This document shows, piece after piece, positions 34,021 through 47,963 of a DNA stretch of 64,000 nt (positions are counted from its first letter, which is position 1; the number at the start of each line of letters is the position of its first letter). The translations under genes and the position numbers were made by a program. Source of the stretch: Hirudo medicinalis (lineage: Eukaryota; Annelida; Clitellata; Hirudinida; Hirudinidae). Under the pieces are notes generated by a model, which did no database searches, was not told the DNA's origin, and saw nothing but the letters and a program-made list of their open reading frames with translations. The stretch lies in assembly GCA_011800805.1 (NCBI GenBank), contig MPNW01000001.1, forward strand, positions 13,162-77,161. Reading direction: 5' to 3'.

Positions 34021-35325
34021 TCTCTTCAGATGGCATCGTCAATGAATATATACTTAAGCGTTAATTTTGGGTTAAAGAATATGTACTGGGCTTCTGCTTC
34101 CAATTACTAGTTTCGTGTTAACAGCACCTTAGCTGGAATTTCTTTCCATATTTTGAGGCGCAACAAATAGTTTTGTTTAATTTCATAACATTTTAAAGGT
34201 GTCTGAAGATTAAATTGGAAGACTTCGACACGAATCGTACAACTGTGATTATGGACTAGATTTCAGTATTACATATTAAACATTGACACTTGCTAATTTA
34301 TTGCGTTGTTGATATGAATTCGAATTTCGTTTTTTTTTATATTTTTCTTAATTGACTCTTTCGTTGATTGGGTTTATTGTTGAGCATTTACTTATCAGTC
34401 CCGGTCTTGTTAATTCATTAATGACTTGTTAGTCATGCAGTGATTTTGTTGATGTACATGTTGCTTATATGTAGTAGATGTAACCATATCATGCGACCAC
34501 CATTGGCAGAGCCAATGGGGGATGAGGGGGGAAAATTCTCCCCTTACCCCTGTCAGTTAGCCCCTTGATATTTTTCTAAAGCCTTATAATTCATAAATAA
34601 TAATTCTTAAACAATTTATTGATCATAAAGCAGACCCAGTACTTTATGAAAGCTTCTGATGTGAATATTTATTACATATTATAAGTTTCAATAACTAAAT
34701 TACAAGTGTCTTTGCCTTCCTTATGAGTCTTTAGTGTCAATATTGTGAAGTTAATTATTTGCTGCTATGTACTTTACTGTTGCAATATTTATGGTCACAA
34801 AAAATTGCCCCTCCCTACCTCGACATTATCTTAAAATCCTGGCTACGCCACTGGCGACCACATGACTATTTGCTTCAAGATTTGTGGCCGGTTTTTGCCC
34901 TCAATGAATCCATTCCATTGCAGGTTTATCATATCAGCAACCTGTTTGCTTTCAGTGTTGCAATTATGTGTTTAAATTTTTGATCTGCTTATGAAAGCTG
35001 AGAATTATTCTTTGACTTGAGACAAAGTTACTTTTAATCATTATGATACGATTATGATTTTTGCTGGAAAAGAACCTTGGAAATCGTGTTTCTTTTGACA
35101 TTAAGACTGTTTGTTTTACGTTATTCGATGTGTTTCCAAATAAAATTCAGATGGTGAATTCTTTTTCTTTTTTTTTTTTTTGAACCAACAACCGAATCCA
35201 CAGATGGAAAAAAATAAGTTTAAATAGTTGAAATAAACGCAAGCCCAAATATAGAAAAAATATAATCAAGAGATATATTTAGTAGTTCAAATAGTGTATC
35301 CCAAGTGACTATGTATCTTTATATA
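34021..35325. other. mucolipin 3' region and kinase upstream region
   Basis: Apart from the hAT element at 34,501-34,853 and a T run near 35,168-35,180, I see nothing coding. The first 300 bases are likely the mucolipin 3' untranslated region. Confidence 0.4.
34501..34853. mobile_element. non-autonomous hAT-type element (353 bp) with 8-bp target duplication
   Basis: Ends are CATTGGCAGAGCC and GGCTACGCCACTG, complementary at 10 of 13 positions. The flanks are identical 8-mers GCGACCAC at 34493-34500 and 34854-34861. The inside has no convincing open frame (a 74-codon frame at 34,759 runs out through the end). CCCC and GGGG runs sit just inside the ends. The size, terminal repeats and 8-base duplication fit a hAT-derived MITE. 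It lies between the mucolipin stop and the kinase gene. Confidence 0.9.
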
Positions 35326-37921
35326 ATGGGTAACAACGAAAGTGAAGATGCGATATTTACTATCGACGAACATAAACAGATTGACTATTATGTGACGACG
35401 AAAGAGATGTATTACATGGAGAAATGTCGTGACAGAGTGAAGGAAAGGTAGATAAAATAAATAATACAGCAAATCGGGTTGGGAAAATGTAAGTTTTGAG
35501 AACCTGCTACAAAATTGAATATTTAATTTCCTGACTTAGATTATTGTGATGGTGTAATGATAATTGTCTCCCTTTCATCACATGTTGCACGGCTACAAGT
35601 TATTTAAATACTTGGAGGAAAAGCATAATATTCGTTACTTAGCAACCGCATCGACGATCTTAAGATGATTCTACAGGTAAGCTAGTCTTACGAAGAAATT
35701 CATTCTGAAGCTGTTCTTGATAATGGATGGAGACTCAGGAAACGGGTAACTTAGTTTTGAAATATGTATGTATGTATGTGTTAGAATTAAATTTATAGCA
35801 GAACGTTTGATTCGTTGTAATAAACTATAATTGAGTTTAACTGGCTTGTTTTTGATTGGTTGAATTTTACGTTTAATAGATCGTGCGATGCAGAAAACTT
35901 TTGGCTGAAAGAAAGCATCAAACATGCTCAATTTGCAGACTCTTACGAACTTGAAGCAGAACTCGGGAGGTGAAAGCATTATTAAATAAAATTGCTTTCT
36001 TTCAATTCCTTTTGCAATGGAATTTATATATATATAAGTTTAAAAAAAATCTAATTATCAGAGGAGCAACTGCCACAGTTTATAAATGTCGCTGCAAGAA
36101 ATCTGGCAAATCGTGGGCTGTTAAAATAATCAACAAAAAAGTAGAGAAGAGAATCGTTTGTACGGAAATTGGAGTTCTACTCAAACTTGAACATCCGAAT
36201 ATAGTAAGCGTTTAAAACTAAAATGTATTTAATGCATTAAACTTTAATAAATCAATAAGTGCTGGATCGATTGCATTGCTAACGTCTATTAAATGTATGT
36301 ACTTAATGGCAACATTTGAAACAAAAATGAAGATACACCTGAAAGAAGTGTTTGAAAATGCAACCGTCATATACCTCGTGCTGGAACTTGTAACTGGAGG
36401 AGAATTATTTGAAAGGTTTGCTTATGATATGCGTTTACACGACAAAAAGACAAAAGCATTCAACTTTCAGAGTTGTATCGTGTGGATATTACAATGAACG
36501 AGAATCCATAAGATGTGTCAACGACATACTTAAGGCATTAAAGGTGAAAGAATCATTAAGTTGTACATTGTTGTTTTACCTTATACAGTTGATCATTCTA
36601 ATGGATAAATTAAGTTTATGAATTCATGCGACTAAAAATTACAACTTATTGAAACAAAACCAACAGTACCTCCATGAAAATGGGATCATCCATCGTGACT
36701 TGAAAGTATGAAGCTTAATGATTATTACCCCAATTACCTTCATTACATCCTTTTTATATAATATTTGTAATTTACAAAACAGCCAGAGAATCTCTTGTAT
36801 GAAACTGATTCTGATGTTTCAAATCTAAAAATTGGTTAGAATTTGTTAGGCATTTATTAAGTAAAAAAATATTAACGCAATTATTTAAACCTGATAACTT
36901 TCAATACAAACAATTCCCAGCTGACTTCGGTCTTTCCAAAATTTTGTCCCACGAAACCCAAATGAAGACTATATGTGGCACACCGGGCTACTGCGGTAAG
37001 TAAAATGTGCTTCTTAGTGAATTTAGTTAGTGAAGTTAGTAGATAAAAGAATAACAGTAGCAATTCATTACTACTCGCACCTTTATAATAGCATTAATGG
37101 CATTTGTTATCTTTGTCTACTGAAAAGCAGACAGTTAGGATTGATTAAAAATATTGCAACTTTGTTTCAGCTCCTGAAATTTTGAAAGGAGAGGCATACG
37201 ATTCATCAGTTGACATGTGGAGTCTTGGTGTCATCACCTACATTCTGTAATTTTAAATTTAAAAAAAAACATTTTTCAAAATTCGGAGCATTATCTATTG
37301 AGAGCCAATATTTAGACTGATAGTACTTCCATGCGCTAATTTTTTAGTCTTTGCGGATACGAACCTTTCTATGGCGACAGTGAAACAGAAGTTTTCAGAA
37401 AAATTTTGAGGTGTCAATATGCATTTGATGAACCGTGGTGGGATGATGTGAGCACTCCAGCTAAGGTAATTATATTTGTTTCGCTTATTTTATTTTGAAA
37501 TAATTTAACATAACTTAATAAACGATTTATTAGATTTTGCGGCCTCGTAACATTGTTCAACTACTTTTTTTTTCTGAAAAATTAATAATCAAAACAGGAT
37601 TTTGTATCACGATTGTTGGCAGAGGATGGCAAACGCAGGATGAGTGTCCATGAAGCTCTACATCATCCATGGATTAATGGACATTCTTTTTTTTCGAGCA
37701 AAGAGAATCGTCTAGAAGTGCAGAGTAAACTCAAAGAGTTTAATTCAAGGAGAAAATTAAAAGTTAAAACATTTTCATCTTTTTACATTATCCATTCTTA
37801 TTTAACAGTTAACTACAAAGTAAATTTTGGTAAATTTTCATAGGCAGTTTTGATAGCAGCCAGAATCAATAGAAATCATCAAGATTTAGAATCGAATGTT
37901 CCTAAGAAGACTACCCAGTAA
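35326..37921 (+). CDS. CaMK4-type calcium/calmodulin-dependent protein kinase
   Basis: Twelve exons: 35326-35447, 35880-35969, 36062-36203, 36333-36415, 36471-36543, 36667-36705, 36783-36834, 36921-36995, 37171-37246, 37348-37465, 37598-37762 and 37844-37921; all in phase, 370 residues. The kinase domain is complete: GRGATATVYKC, AVKII, the CaMK4-like TEIGVLLKLEHPNI and LVLELVTGGELFER, HRDLKPENLL, ADFGLSKI, activation loop MKTICGTPGYCAPE (threonine is the CaMKK site), and YEPFYGDSE. The autoinhibitory/calmodulin-binding part is FNSRRKLKAVLIAARINR. The protein ends soon after, lacking the long acidic tail of vertebrate CaMK4. Translation from the ATG at 35326 gives MGNNES, a good N-myristoylation signal; an in-frame ATG at 35311 would hide it. 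It precedes the ASAP gene by 350 bases on the same strand. Confidence 0.93.
35763..35779. repeat. short (TATG)n microsatellite
   Basis: Four TATG units (ATGTATGTATGTATGTG) inside intron 1 of the kinase gene. Confidence 0.6.
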
Positions 37922-38270
37922 CTAATGCAGAGATGACTTGCAAAATTAATGAATTATCTGAGTGATTTGAAAGCGATTTGTGGTTTGGGGATGACAGTGC
38001 TGTTTGGGTCATTGGCGGTTTTTTTCAATTTCAGTAGATCATTAATTACTAGACTCGTACCTCAAAATGTTGTTAATTTTGCGCATTTTTAAAATACAAT
38101 GGTGAATAAAATGTAGAAGAGTTTAAAAACTTTCGTGAAAACATTCAGTTTAAAGGTTAATTCGATAAAGATCCTGTTTACTCAGTAGATATAAACATAA
38201 CCTTATCGTGTAAAATACCGTAACATTTTCGGATTTATTCCTTCAAGATACAAATTAGTTTGAGGGCATC

Positions 38271-41200
38271 ATGCCAGAATCTACTATATCGGTAACGGAA
38301 TTTTTGAAGGAAGTTTGGGACGATTACAATTCTCCTATTACTTCTTCATTTTTTTCCAAAATTGGAATTTGCAGATCAACTATTGCTCAATACGAAGAGG
38401 TTAGGATAACACGTTTTAAGAAAGTGTTGCTTTAGCGTTCTTCTAACCGAGAAATTAAACGCATTCATAATTTCTGTAGTTTAGTCATTGAATATAATCC
38501 CATAAAAGAATAAGATTAATTGGCACATTATGAAGGACATGAGGACATGTTGCAAGAGAAAACTGATTTATTACTTCATCTTTGTTAATTTTCCTATTTT
38601 GATTGACTTCTAACTTGTATAACAAACTATGACTGCAAGGTTTTAATTCGAACACTATTTGGGCAAGTTTTAAATGTGCATAATGAGGTAGTGTTTTTAT
38701 TCACAATTTCAATTAACTAAAAAGACATGGGAACATAAACATCTTTGTTTCTCCATTGCAGGTTTAATTTTGTTTAATTACAAATATTTACTAGGGTTTT
38801 TAATCCCAAACTTATGTTTCTCTCGCATTAAAAATTCATCCAGGTAATGATGCTTGTATTGGACATAGTAATGACGGTATTAGAGTAATGATTATATCAT
38901 TATTATGAATATTCATTAAGATTGTCTTAAATTCTTGCAGTTTCTTGTTCTATCATTAGTACTAAAAATTGAATTATCAATTGATTTTATTTATAACACA
39001 TGAGGTTTATTATATAATTATTACTATTTGGTTGCTCTTCTTTGCACTTTACCAATTTCATCATTCAAATCCCATAAGGTTTGACATTTAATTTGTCGTA
39101 AACAATTAAATCACAAATCCCGAATCCAGTTTATAAATCAAGTCAACCAACACCTTACAGGAACGCAACCCATTGAGCTAACATGCAAGCCAAATTGTGT
39201 CATTGCATCAGCAATGAAGTTATTTTTATCGTTAAAACTATTACGATTTTAGAACATAGATTCCGACAGGCGCAACCTCAACAAACTGAAAAAGTCCCTG
39301 AAGGCTTTGAGAAGCTCAGGAAGTTGTAGGTGCCAATTCATTGTTCAACCTTTTCACTTCAAAACATTCAGCAGGTCTTTAAATATGTTCCAGTGCACGT
39401 CACAAATGAGTCCTTGTTGGCTGAAAGTCTCTTGAGTTTGAGTCGACCAGAGAAGGAACTTGAAGAAAGTGTGTCGCAGGCATTTTATAAATTTTCAGTG
39501 GTGACCAAAGAATTATCCACGCTTCTTACGCACTTGGTAAAATGTTATTCAGCAAACTGAGCATCAATTATTCTTTTTTCCTTGTATTTCAAGGATTGGT
39601 TCAATGTGTTTGTTTTAAGTGGCAGTTTTTAATCTAAAGATGCAGAAATTAAATAATGGCCTGATGTTTCCTTTGGACAATTTTCTTAAAAATGATTTGG
39701 GAGGGGTGAAAGGAGACTTGAAGAAACCATTTGACAAAGCATGCAAAGAATATGAAATAAAATTGTAAGTTCTTGCAGTCATCACCACAAATAATGCTAG
39801 TTATCAATAAACATAATAATCATTGTTAGCAATAAAATTGAAAAGGAGAAAAAACAAGTTGCCAAAGAAGCTGGGATGATAAAAACAGAAGTCACCGGAC
39901 CCGAAGTATGGAGGCCGATTACATTTGAAGGTCGCATTCTGAAAATCCATTAATGTTTCAGGTTGCTGAGGAATTGGAAAAGGAAAGAAGAATTTTTCAG
40001 CTGCAGACCTGCGAGGTTGTTGTGCTGAACCGTTCTTGGCTTTCCATCTGATGTTCATCGTTCGATATTTGTTTTCATTTACTTATGAAGTTTAAAATAT
40101 AAAAGCACAAAGAATTTTTTAGATCTCGGCCAATTAATTACCATTTTAATTAATTATTATTTTAATGCAGAATAGACTTATGAACTGCTTCATTAATTCA
40201 TTACTTTGGCAATTAATGCCATCAATAATTTATTGATATTTGATTGCAGTACCTCATAAAAGTTAACGAAATACGAACGAAGAAGGGAGCCGACCTCCTT
40301 CACCACCTCGTGGATTTTTACCAGGCACAAAACAAGTAATAAATTAAGGATTTGTAATGTATTTGTGCTCGTTTGTCAACATTTTCTTGTTTCAAGCTTC
40401 TTCCAAGATGGTTTAAAAACACTGGAACACTACAGATGTTATATTGAAGAGCTCTCTGTCGAGATGGTCAAGTTGAGGCAAAAACAAGATCAAGAGAAAA
40501 GAGGACTCATTGAACTCAGGGAGGCTCTAAAGCAATCTGTGGCTTCTTTCAACAAAGAAGTTGAATTTTAAAATATGCTTTGTTTTCGTGCATTCGAGTG
40601 ATAATTTGTCATTTCTACCAAAAGCCAGCTGCTTCAAATCAACCTGTTGGGTATCAGTTGCACCAGTTGCAAGGTAACAAAATATTTGGGTGTGAGAAAA
40701 TTGGTTGGTTACTCAAGAAAAGTGAAGGGAAGATGAGAAAGGTGTGGCAGAAGAGGAAATGCGTGGTCAGGGATGGTTGTTTGCTCATCAGCCACTCCGA
40801 TGTCGGTTGTTGCGGCGGAGTCATTGTTGTTATTTTTATTTATCGTTAAATTTGTTTCAGGCCTCCAAGGAGCCTGTTAAATTAAACCTGCTGACGTGTC
40901 AAGTCAAAGTTAGTGTCCGAAGGATGCTGCAAAAGATTAGAAATTATTTGTAAATGTAATCCCTTAAGAAATCACAAGTAAGATACTGAGTTTACATTTT
41001 GCAGATGATTCATGATGATCCAGGAAGGAAATGTTTTGACCTCATTTCTAGTTCAGGTCAGATTTTCACTGATTGTTTTAAATTTATTGGGATATTATTA
41101 AGCCTTATAAGCCGCAATTATTGTTGTGCTATTTCGAATGTCTTGACAATCACTTATTGCAGAGAATAGGACTTATCATTTTCAATGCGATGACTCTCAG

Positions 41201-44200
41201 GAGCTTGAGGCGTAAGTTCTCATTTATAAAATAAGAAGGTCGAATCGAATGTCGTTTACTGCAGGAAGTCATTTTGATTTACAGTGATTCGTTTCATCAC
41301 TTCAAAAGTCTGGCTTGATGATGACGATAATGCTAACTTTTATATAAATAATATTTAAGAGATTTATTAGTAAAGGAACTCAATCCTTCACATCATTATT
41401 CTTTATTATTGGATTGACATTACATGCCTTTCCATTTGTATTTTATGTTTATTTATTTTTAGCTTCAGCGATGTTTTTATCTGTTTGATCTACCTTCATA
41501 TGAAGTAATGTTAAAATAAACACATTAATTGTTCTCTTGAAACAAGCTTGAATGCTGCTGTTATCACTAATTCTAGTATTTAATACATTCCCGTGTAGGT
41601 GGACTTCTGTGTTGAACAATGCCAAGAATTCCATCCTAATGAAGGCTTTCCAATCTGAACCTTCTTCGCCAGGCAACAGATCTTCAACCACCACCAACAA
41701 TGCTGTCCTTCAGAGTGGCCTCCAAAAATTTCAGGAACTCTCGAAAGCCATCCTCAAGAAGGTCAAGAAGTTACGAGGCAATGATCGGTGTTGCGATTGT
41801 AACGCCGCGGGTGAGCTTTCATAAAACATTTGAATGGAAACTTTTCACTTCTAACTCTAACTTTTGTCAAGTTTTGATTTTTGTAATGATTTTTAAATGT
41901 ATGTGATGATAATTTTGTAATTAACAGATCTTGTCTCAATTTATTTTTACATCTTTACTTTGCAGATCCAGAGTGGTTGTCAGTCAATCTGGGAGTTCTC
42001 ATCTGCCTGGAATGCTGCGGAGTTCACAGAGATTTGGGGGTTCACGTCTCGAGGACTCAATCGATTGTTATCGACGACCTCGTAACATCGCAACTCATTG
42101 TGAGTTGTTGCTCCTAGTAATAAATTATTGGTTGCAATAACATCAATGCAAGCAATATTAATATACAATGAAATTTGATTGGCACGTTCCAGACTATTTT
42201 AAACCTCTGCAACTGTTCTTTAGCTAGCCGAAGTGATGACAAATCAAGGTTTTAATGACATTATGGAGGCCACTCTTGAACCAAAAGACAAACTTCATCC
42301 AAAAAGCACAATGTAAGAATATCTCGAGTAATATTTTAATTTAGCATGCCAACACTTTAAAGACATTTTAAAATTACAAATTGATTTGTAATTAAAATGA
42401 AATAAGAAAATAACTCCCGAGACAGGGAGGAACGCAAGCATTTCATACGACAAAAGTATGAAAAAAGGAAATATGCCATTGTCACATGTGCCAACAATGA
42501 AGACAGGAGACAAGATTTGAAGCAGGCTCTACTGGCAGGAGATTTGTACGCTCTGCTGCAAGTTTATGCCGAAGGCATCGATTTCATGCAGCCGCTGCCC
42601 GACATGGTTGGCACCGCTCGGTCGTGTTGTTGTTAATATTAAATTTGCTTGTACAATTATTCAATGAGTTTGTGCACGAACAAGTCTTTTAAAATTACAG
42701 ACAAATACATTGAGGAAACTGGTTTTTAGATACAGTTTATTTTTAATGTTATTTTAGGCTAATGGGGAGAATGCCTTGCATCTTGCCATCTTGCAAGAAG
42801 ATGGCCACAATCTGCACATTGTTGACTTTATAATCCAGAATACAAACAGGTTTCTTTTCAGAAATGCTTTAAATTCCACATTCCCTTAATCACTTATTTG
42901 CTTACATTCACAGTCAAGAACTAGACAGGCAAACATTTGAAGGAAACACAGCACTTCATCTCTGTGCATTAGAAGACAAGAGTGAATGCATGAAGCTGTT
43001 GTTGAGAGCCAATCCAGAGCTGGTGAGCCAAACCAATGGGCAGGGCATGACTGCACTTGCCATAGCTAATGAAAGAAACAGCAGAATATGCCCTGTTTTG
43101 GTGGGTGATGTGTGTTTTGAAACTGAATTTGTTTTTCAGTTTGTAACTGCATTGTTTAATTTCAGCTTCAGCATGCAATGGAGAATAAGTCCATCTTTTT
43201 TGAACATGTCACAACCGATTGGGCTTTCATACAAGTAACTTTTAGTTGTAATCTTTCCATCAAAACTTGTAATCCTCTTAATGATGTTAATAACAATTAT
43301 TAATGTTGTTATTTTTAATAGTAATTAGTAGAATTATCTATTTCCAGCAAGTAATGGATGATCAATGCCATGAAACTTTGGAGTTTAGTGATGATGACCT
43401 GGACTGGGTTAGAACCTCTTGCTATTTTTGGAAAAAACATTTGAATATTGTTGATAATTTAAAAATTTTAATGGTTTTAAAATTTAATGCTTAGTCACTT
43501 ATTCAGTCATCAGACATTAAAAAGTCTCGATCAAGACCTGGGAGTTTGGTGCTGCCTAATGACCTTGGTATGCCTGCACTCTCGCAAAGGTCACTCACCA
43601 CTGAAAACCTTAATCCTATTCCCCAGGCTGCTCCACGTACAAAAAGTCAATTTTAACGATTCAAAATTGTTCCAATTAAAAGTGAATTTAATTCCCAATA
43701 ATATTTGCTTTGTGTGTTATTTTAGATTCTTCAAATACCTCTGCAACTTTCTCCATGATCAGTTCTACTTCGTCAGTCTTTGCCTCTGGGTTGCATGATT
43801 CCGCAAGCATTTCTTTGTCAAATCAGATGTTCAGAAAAAAAGCCCCTCCTCCCCCTCCCCCAATGAGTGAGTTTTGAATAATTATGGTAGAAGCTCTATC
43901 AAACTAAATAATTAAGCCAATTAATTGCTAATAGCCAGGATAAGGAGTCATTTGAGGAATCCATCTGATCCAGTCATTAATCACCATATGGGAGTGAAAT
44001 CTTGTTTGAGAGAAACGGATTTAAGGTTGGAATGAAATATTCAAATCTCTTAGGACTATATTTGTAAATGGTATCTTTCAAATCTTCAGTTTGAAACCTT
44101 CACATCAAAAGAGCCAAAGCACTCATTCAACTACAAGACTTAGCAGTGAGTTTTTAAATTTGTGATATATTTCTCTAAAGTCATATCTTTAAATCTGAAG

Positions 44201-44847
44201 ATTATAAACTGATTCATTGGATGTTAAAGCTGCTTTTCTCAAAGCAGGGGAAGAGAAAAGCAATCCGCCGGCATTGCCACCAAAACCAAGCACTCGTCTT
44301 CGAAGCCAAATCCTCGATCTAATGATTGACATCCCAACACCAGTTCATCAAGCTCCCCATTCTCCTGCAACATTTAAAACCGGAACTACAAAGCAGGAAT
44401 CTAGTCCTCTGGACATTAAACCTGATGTCAAGGTCTATTTTATAGTTCAGATTGCCTCTTATTATTCTCCTAACTTTGTTGCTTGATAATGTAGATAATG
44501 GTGAATATTTTCAAATAATTGGAGCAGAGATGCAAGGCACTATTTGACTGTGAGGCTGATAACGATGATGAGCTGTCATTCAGAAAGGGCGAGATTATCA
44601 TAATTTTGAGGACAGATGAAGAAGACTGGTGGGTGAGTGCCCCGAAGCATTATTTTAACCATTTTAGGAGAATGTAGTATTATTCTCCCTGACTCATCAT
44701 ACCCAGTCCAAATTAACAACCAGCATCTATTTGACTCAGGAAGGAGAGATAGAAGGCGATCCTAAAAGACGAGGTTTGTTTCCGTCCACTTTTGTCACCA
44801 AGGAGACATCCATGACCCCCACGATGGATGACTCGGACATGTTTTAG
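38271..44847 (+). CDS. ASAP-type ArfGAP with BAR, PH, ankyrin and SH3 domains
   Basis: Twenty-seven exons: 38271-38399, 39253-39325, 39394-39536, 39640-39764, 39830-39905, 39962-40015, 40250-40335, 40397-40559, 40625-40801, 40861-40908, 41005-41056, 41163-41211, 41599-41810, 41966-42099, 42224-42312, 42426-42606, 42758-42849, 42914-43100, 43166-43234, 43348-43407, 43507-43645, 43726-43866, 43935-44025, 44090-44145, 44230-44432, 44528-44632 and 44740-44847; about 1013 residues. BAR region: [17 protein letters not shown] to about residue 285. [12 protein letters not shown] to [11 protein letters not shown]. ArfGAP zinc finger: [27 protein letters not shown] with the arginine finger. Ankyrin: [16 protein letters not shown] and GMTALAIA. 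Then a proline-rich linker ([16 protein letters not shown]) and a C-terminal SH3 ([17 protein letters not shown]). The family activates GTP hydrolysis by Arf GTPases at membranes and focal adhesions. The proline-rich part is shorter than in human ASAP1. Exon 25's acceptor is the least certain. Confidence 0.96.
39155..39215 (-). repeat. possible SINE family B head fragment
   Basis: TTACAGGAACGCAACCCATT and GCTAACATGCAAGCCAAA resemble the head of family B at 60,240-60,280 (TTACAGGAACCCATTCGACC). It lies in intron 1 of the ASAP gene. Short and diverged. Confidence 0.35.
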
Positions 44848-45310
44848 ATTCACTTCTTCCTGGTCAATACAAAATTCCTGACCTTTCTGTGCCACAATTT
44901 CAATTTGCAAAGTTATTCTATGCTCAATTTCTATATTTAACTGCATACTGCTTTTAAATTATTGCCATGATCTGTACATAAATTGCATTTTAGATTTTGT
45001 ACAGCACTTATCAAGCAATCTTGATTTTGTTATGAAGGTTAAGGTTGGGTTTTTATGCAGATGTATTGACTCTAGACTTTTAAGGCTGATAAACAATTTC
45101 TTTTTCAACATGATTGTAATAAAATTAATATTACATACGTACGTAAAGTATTACATACTTACGTAAAATGTAATATTACATGAAGCAGTAAGGTTTGTGC
45201 ATGAACAGCCACAGTTCACAAATGTAAAAGTGAGGTCATATAATAGCTATAAATTTGTATCAAACTCAGAGTATGTCTCATCAATTGAAAATATTCCTAA
45301 GCTAATAATG

Positions 45311-46957
<1,647 letters not shown>

Positions 46958-47963
46958 GAATCTTCCACTATGTGTTCAAAAACTATAATCTAGGCAAAAA
47001 CAGACTTATGTGATGACATTAGCTTCTTTTACTGCGTCAACTTGTCTAAAACTTGTCTGCGAGAACTTGTCTAAAAATCTGCACATTCGTAACACGTTTG
47101 TAAACACAATTCACACTCACCTGTTACAATATTACTGATTACCATCGATATGTTAATTTCGACTAATGACTTACTCGACGAGTGCAAGTTCTTTTAAGAA
47201 ACATTTATGTTTATGCTATTATTTTTTTTTTGCGCATTAAGTGAACCAGAGGGAGAAGAGAAGTTTAAAATCAACCCCTCACGTTTCCAGTAATCACATA
47301 CACGTAGCTCAGCCGCACACTTCAAACAGAACACTCATCCGACATGAAAATGGAGAGGGGCACAAAATTAACATAATTAAGAAGCTGTTCTTTTAAGCAT
47401 ATCTTTTCTATGTTGTAATGACCGCCCTTAAATGACGCCACAATAGTCGGTGGTTATTTGACCCCCACGCTGATTGAGTCGGAAGTCTAAGCAGGGATTT
47501 ATGCAGAAATTTGTCGATGGGCGGAGGTGTTAACCGAGAGCCGAGGTGCATTTACTCAGCTGGTTTTACAACTGGTTAAAGACTTAATCGCAGATATCTC
47601 ATGCCCTTTTTATTGTTTTCTGAGAGCAAATTGAACTAACTTGGTCGCTTGGAAATGCACACACGTAGAAAGGGAAATAATTACCTTGAGCTTAGGCTTA
47701 TAAAATGTCAACTTGTGAGAGCCAATAAGTATAATACCAACTGGGAAAGATTGAAGATTTGCAACGAATCTTTATTTGGCAAAATGTCAATAATTTAAAC
47801 ATTTCACCACTACCATTGCAACTTGCAAGATTGTTATTTGTAAGAGGTGTAATTAAATAAATCCTAAATTTTGGCTTTAAATTTAACCAACAACACGAAG
47901 CATATTGAACCATTAATTTTCATGGAGGTAAATGATCCAAGATAATCAATAAAAAAGGTATGA
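46958..47963. other. tetraspanin upstream region and COMMD5-like downstream region
   Basis: No exon or repeat is recognised. It contains the tetraspanin promoter and the 3' flank of the COMMD gene; no specific motif is claimed. Confidence 0.35.

Noticed and set aside
34759..34983. 74-codon plus-strand open frame
   Set aside because: It runs out of the MITE through its terminal repeat into flanking DNA, so it is chance.
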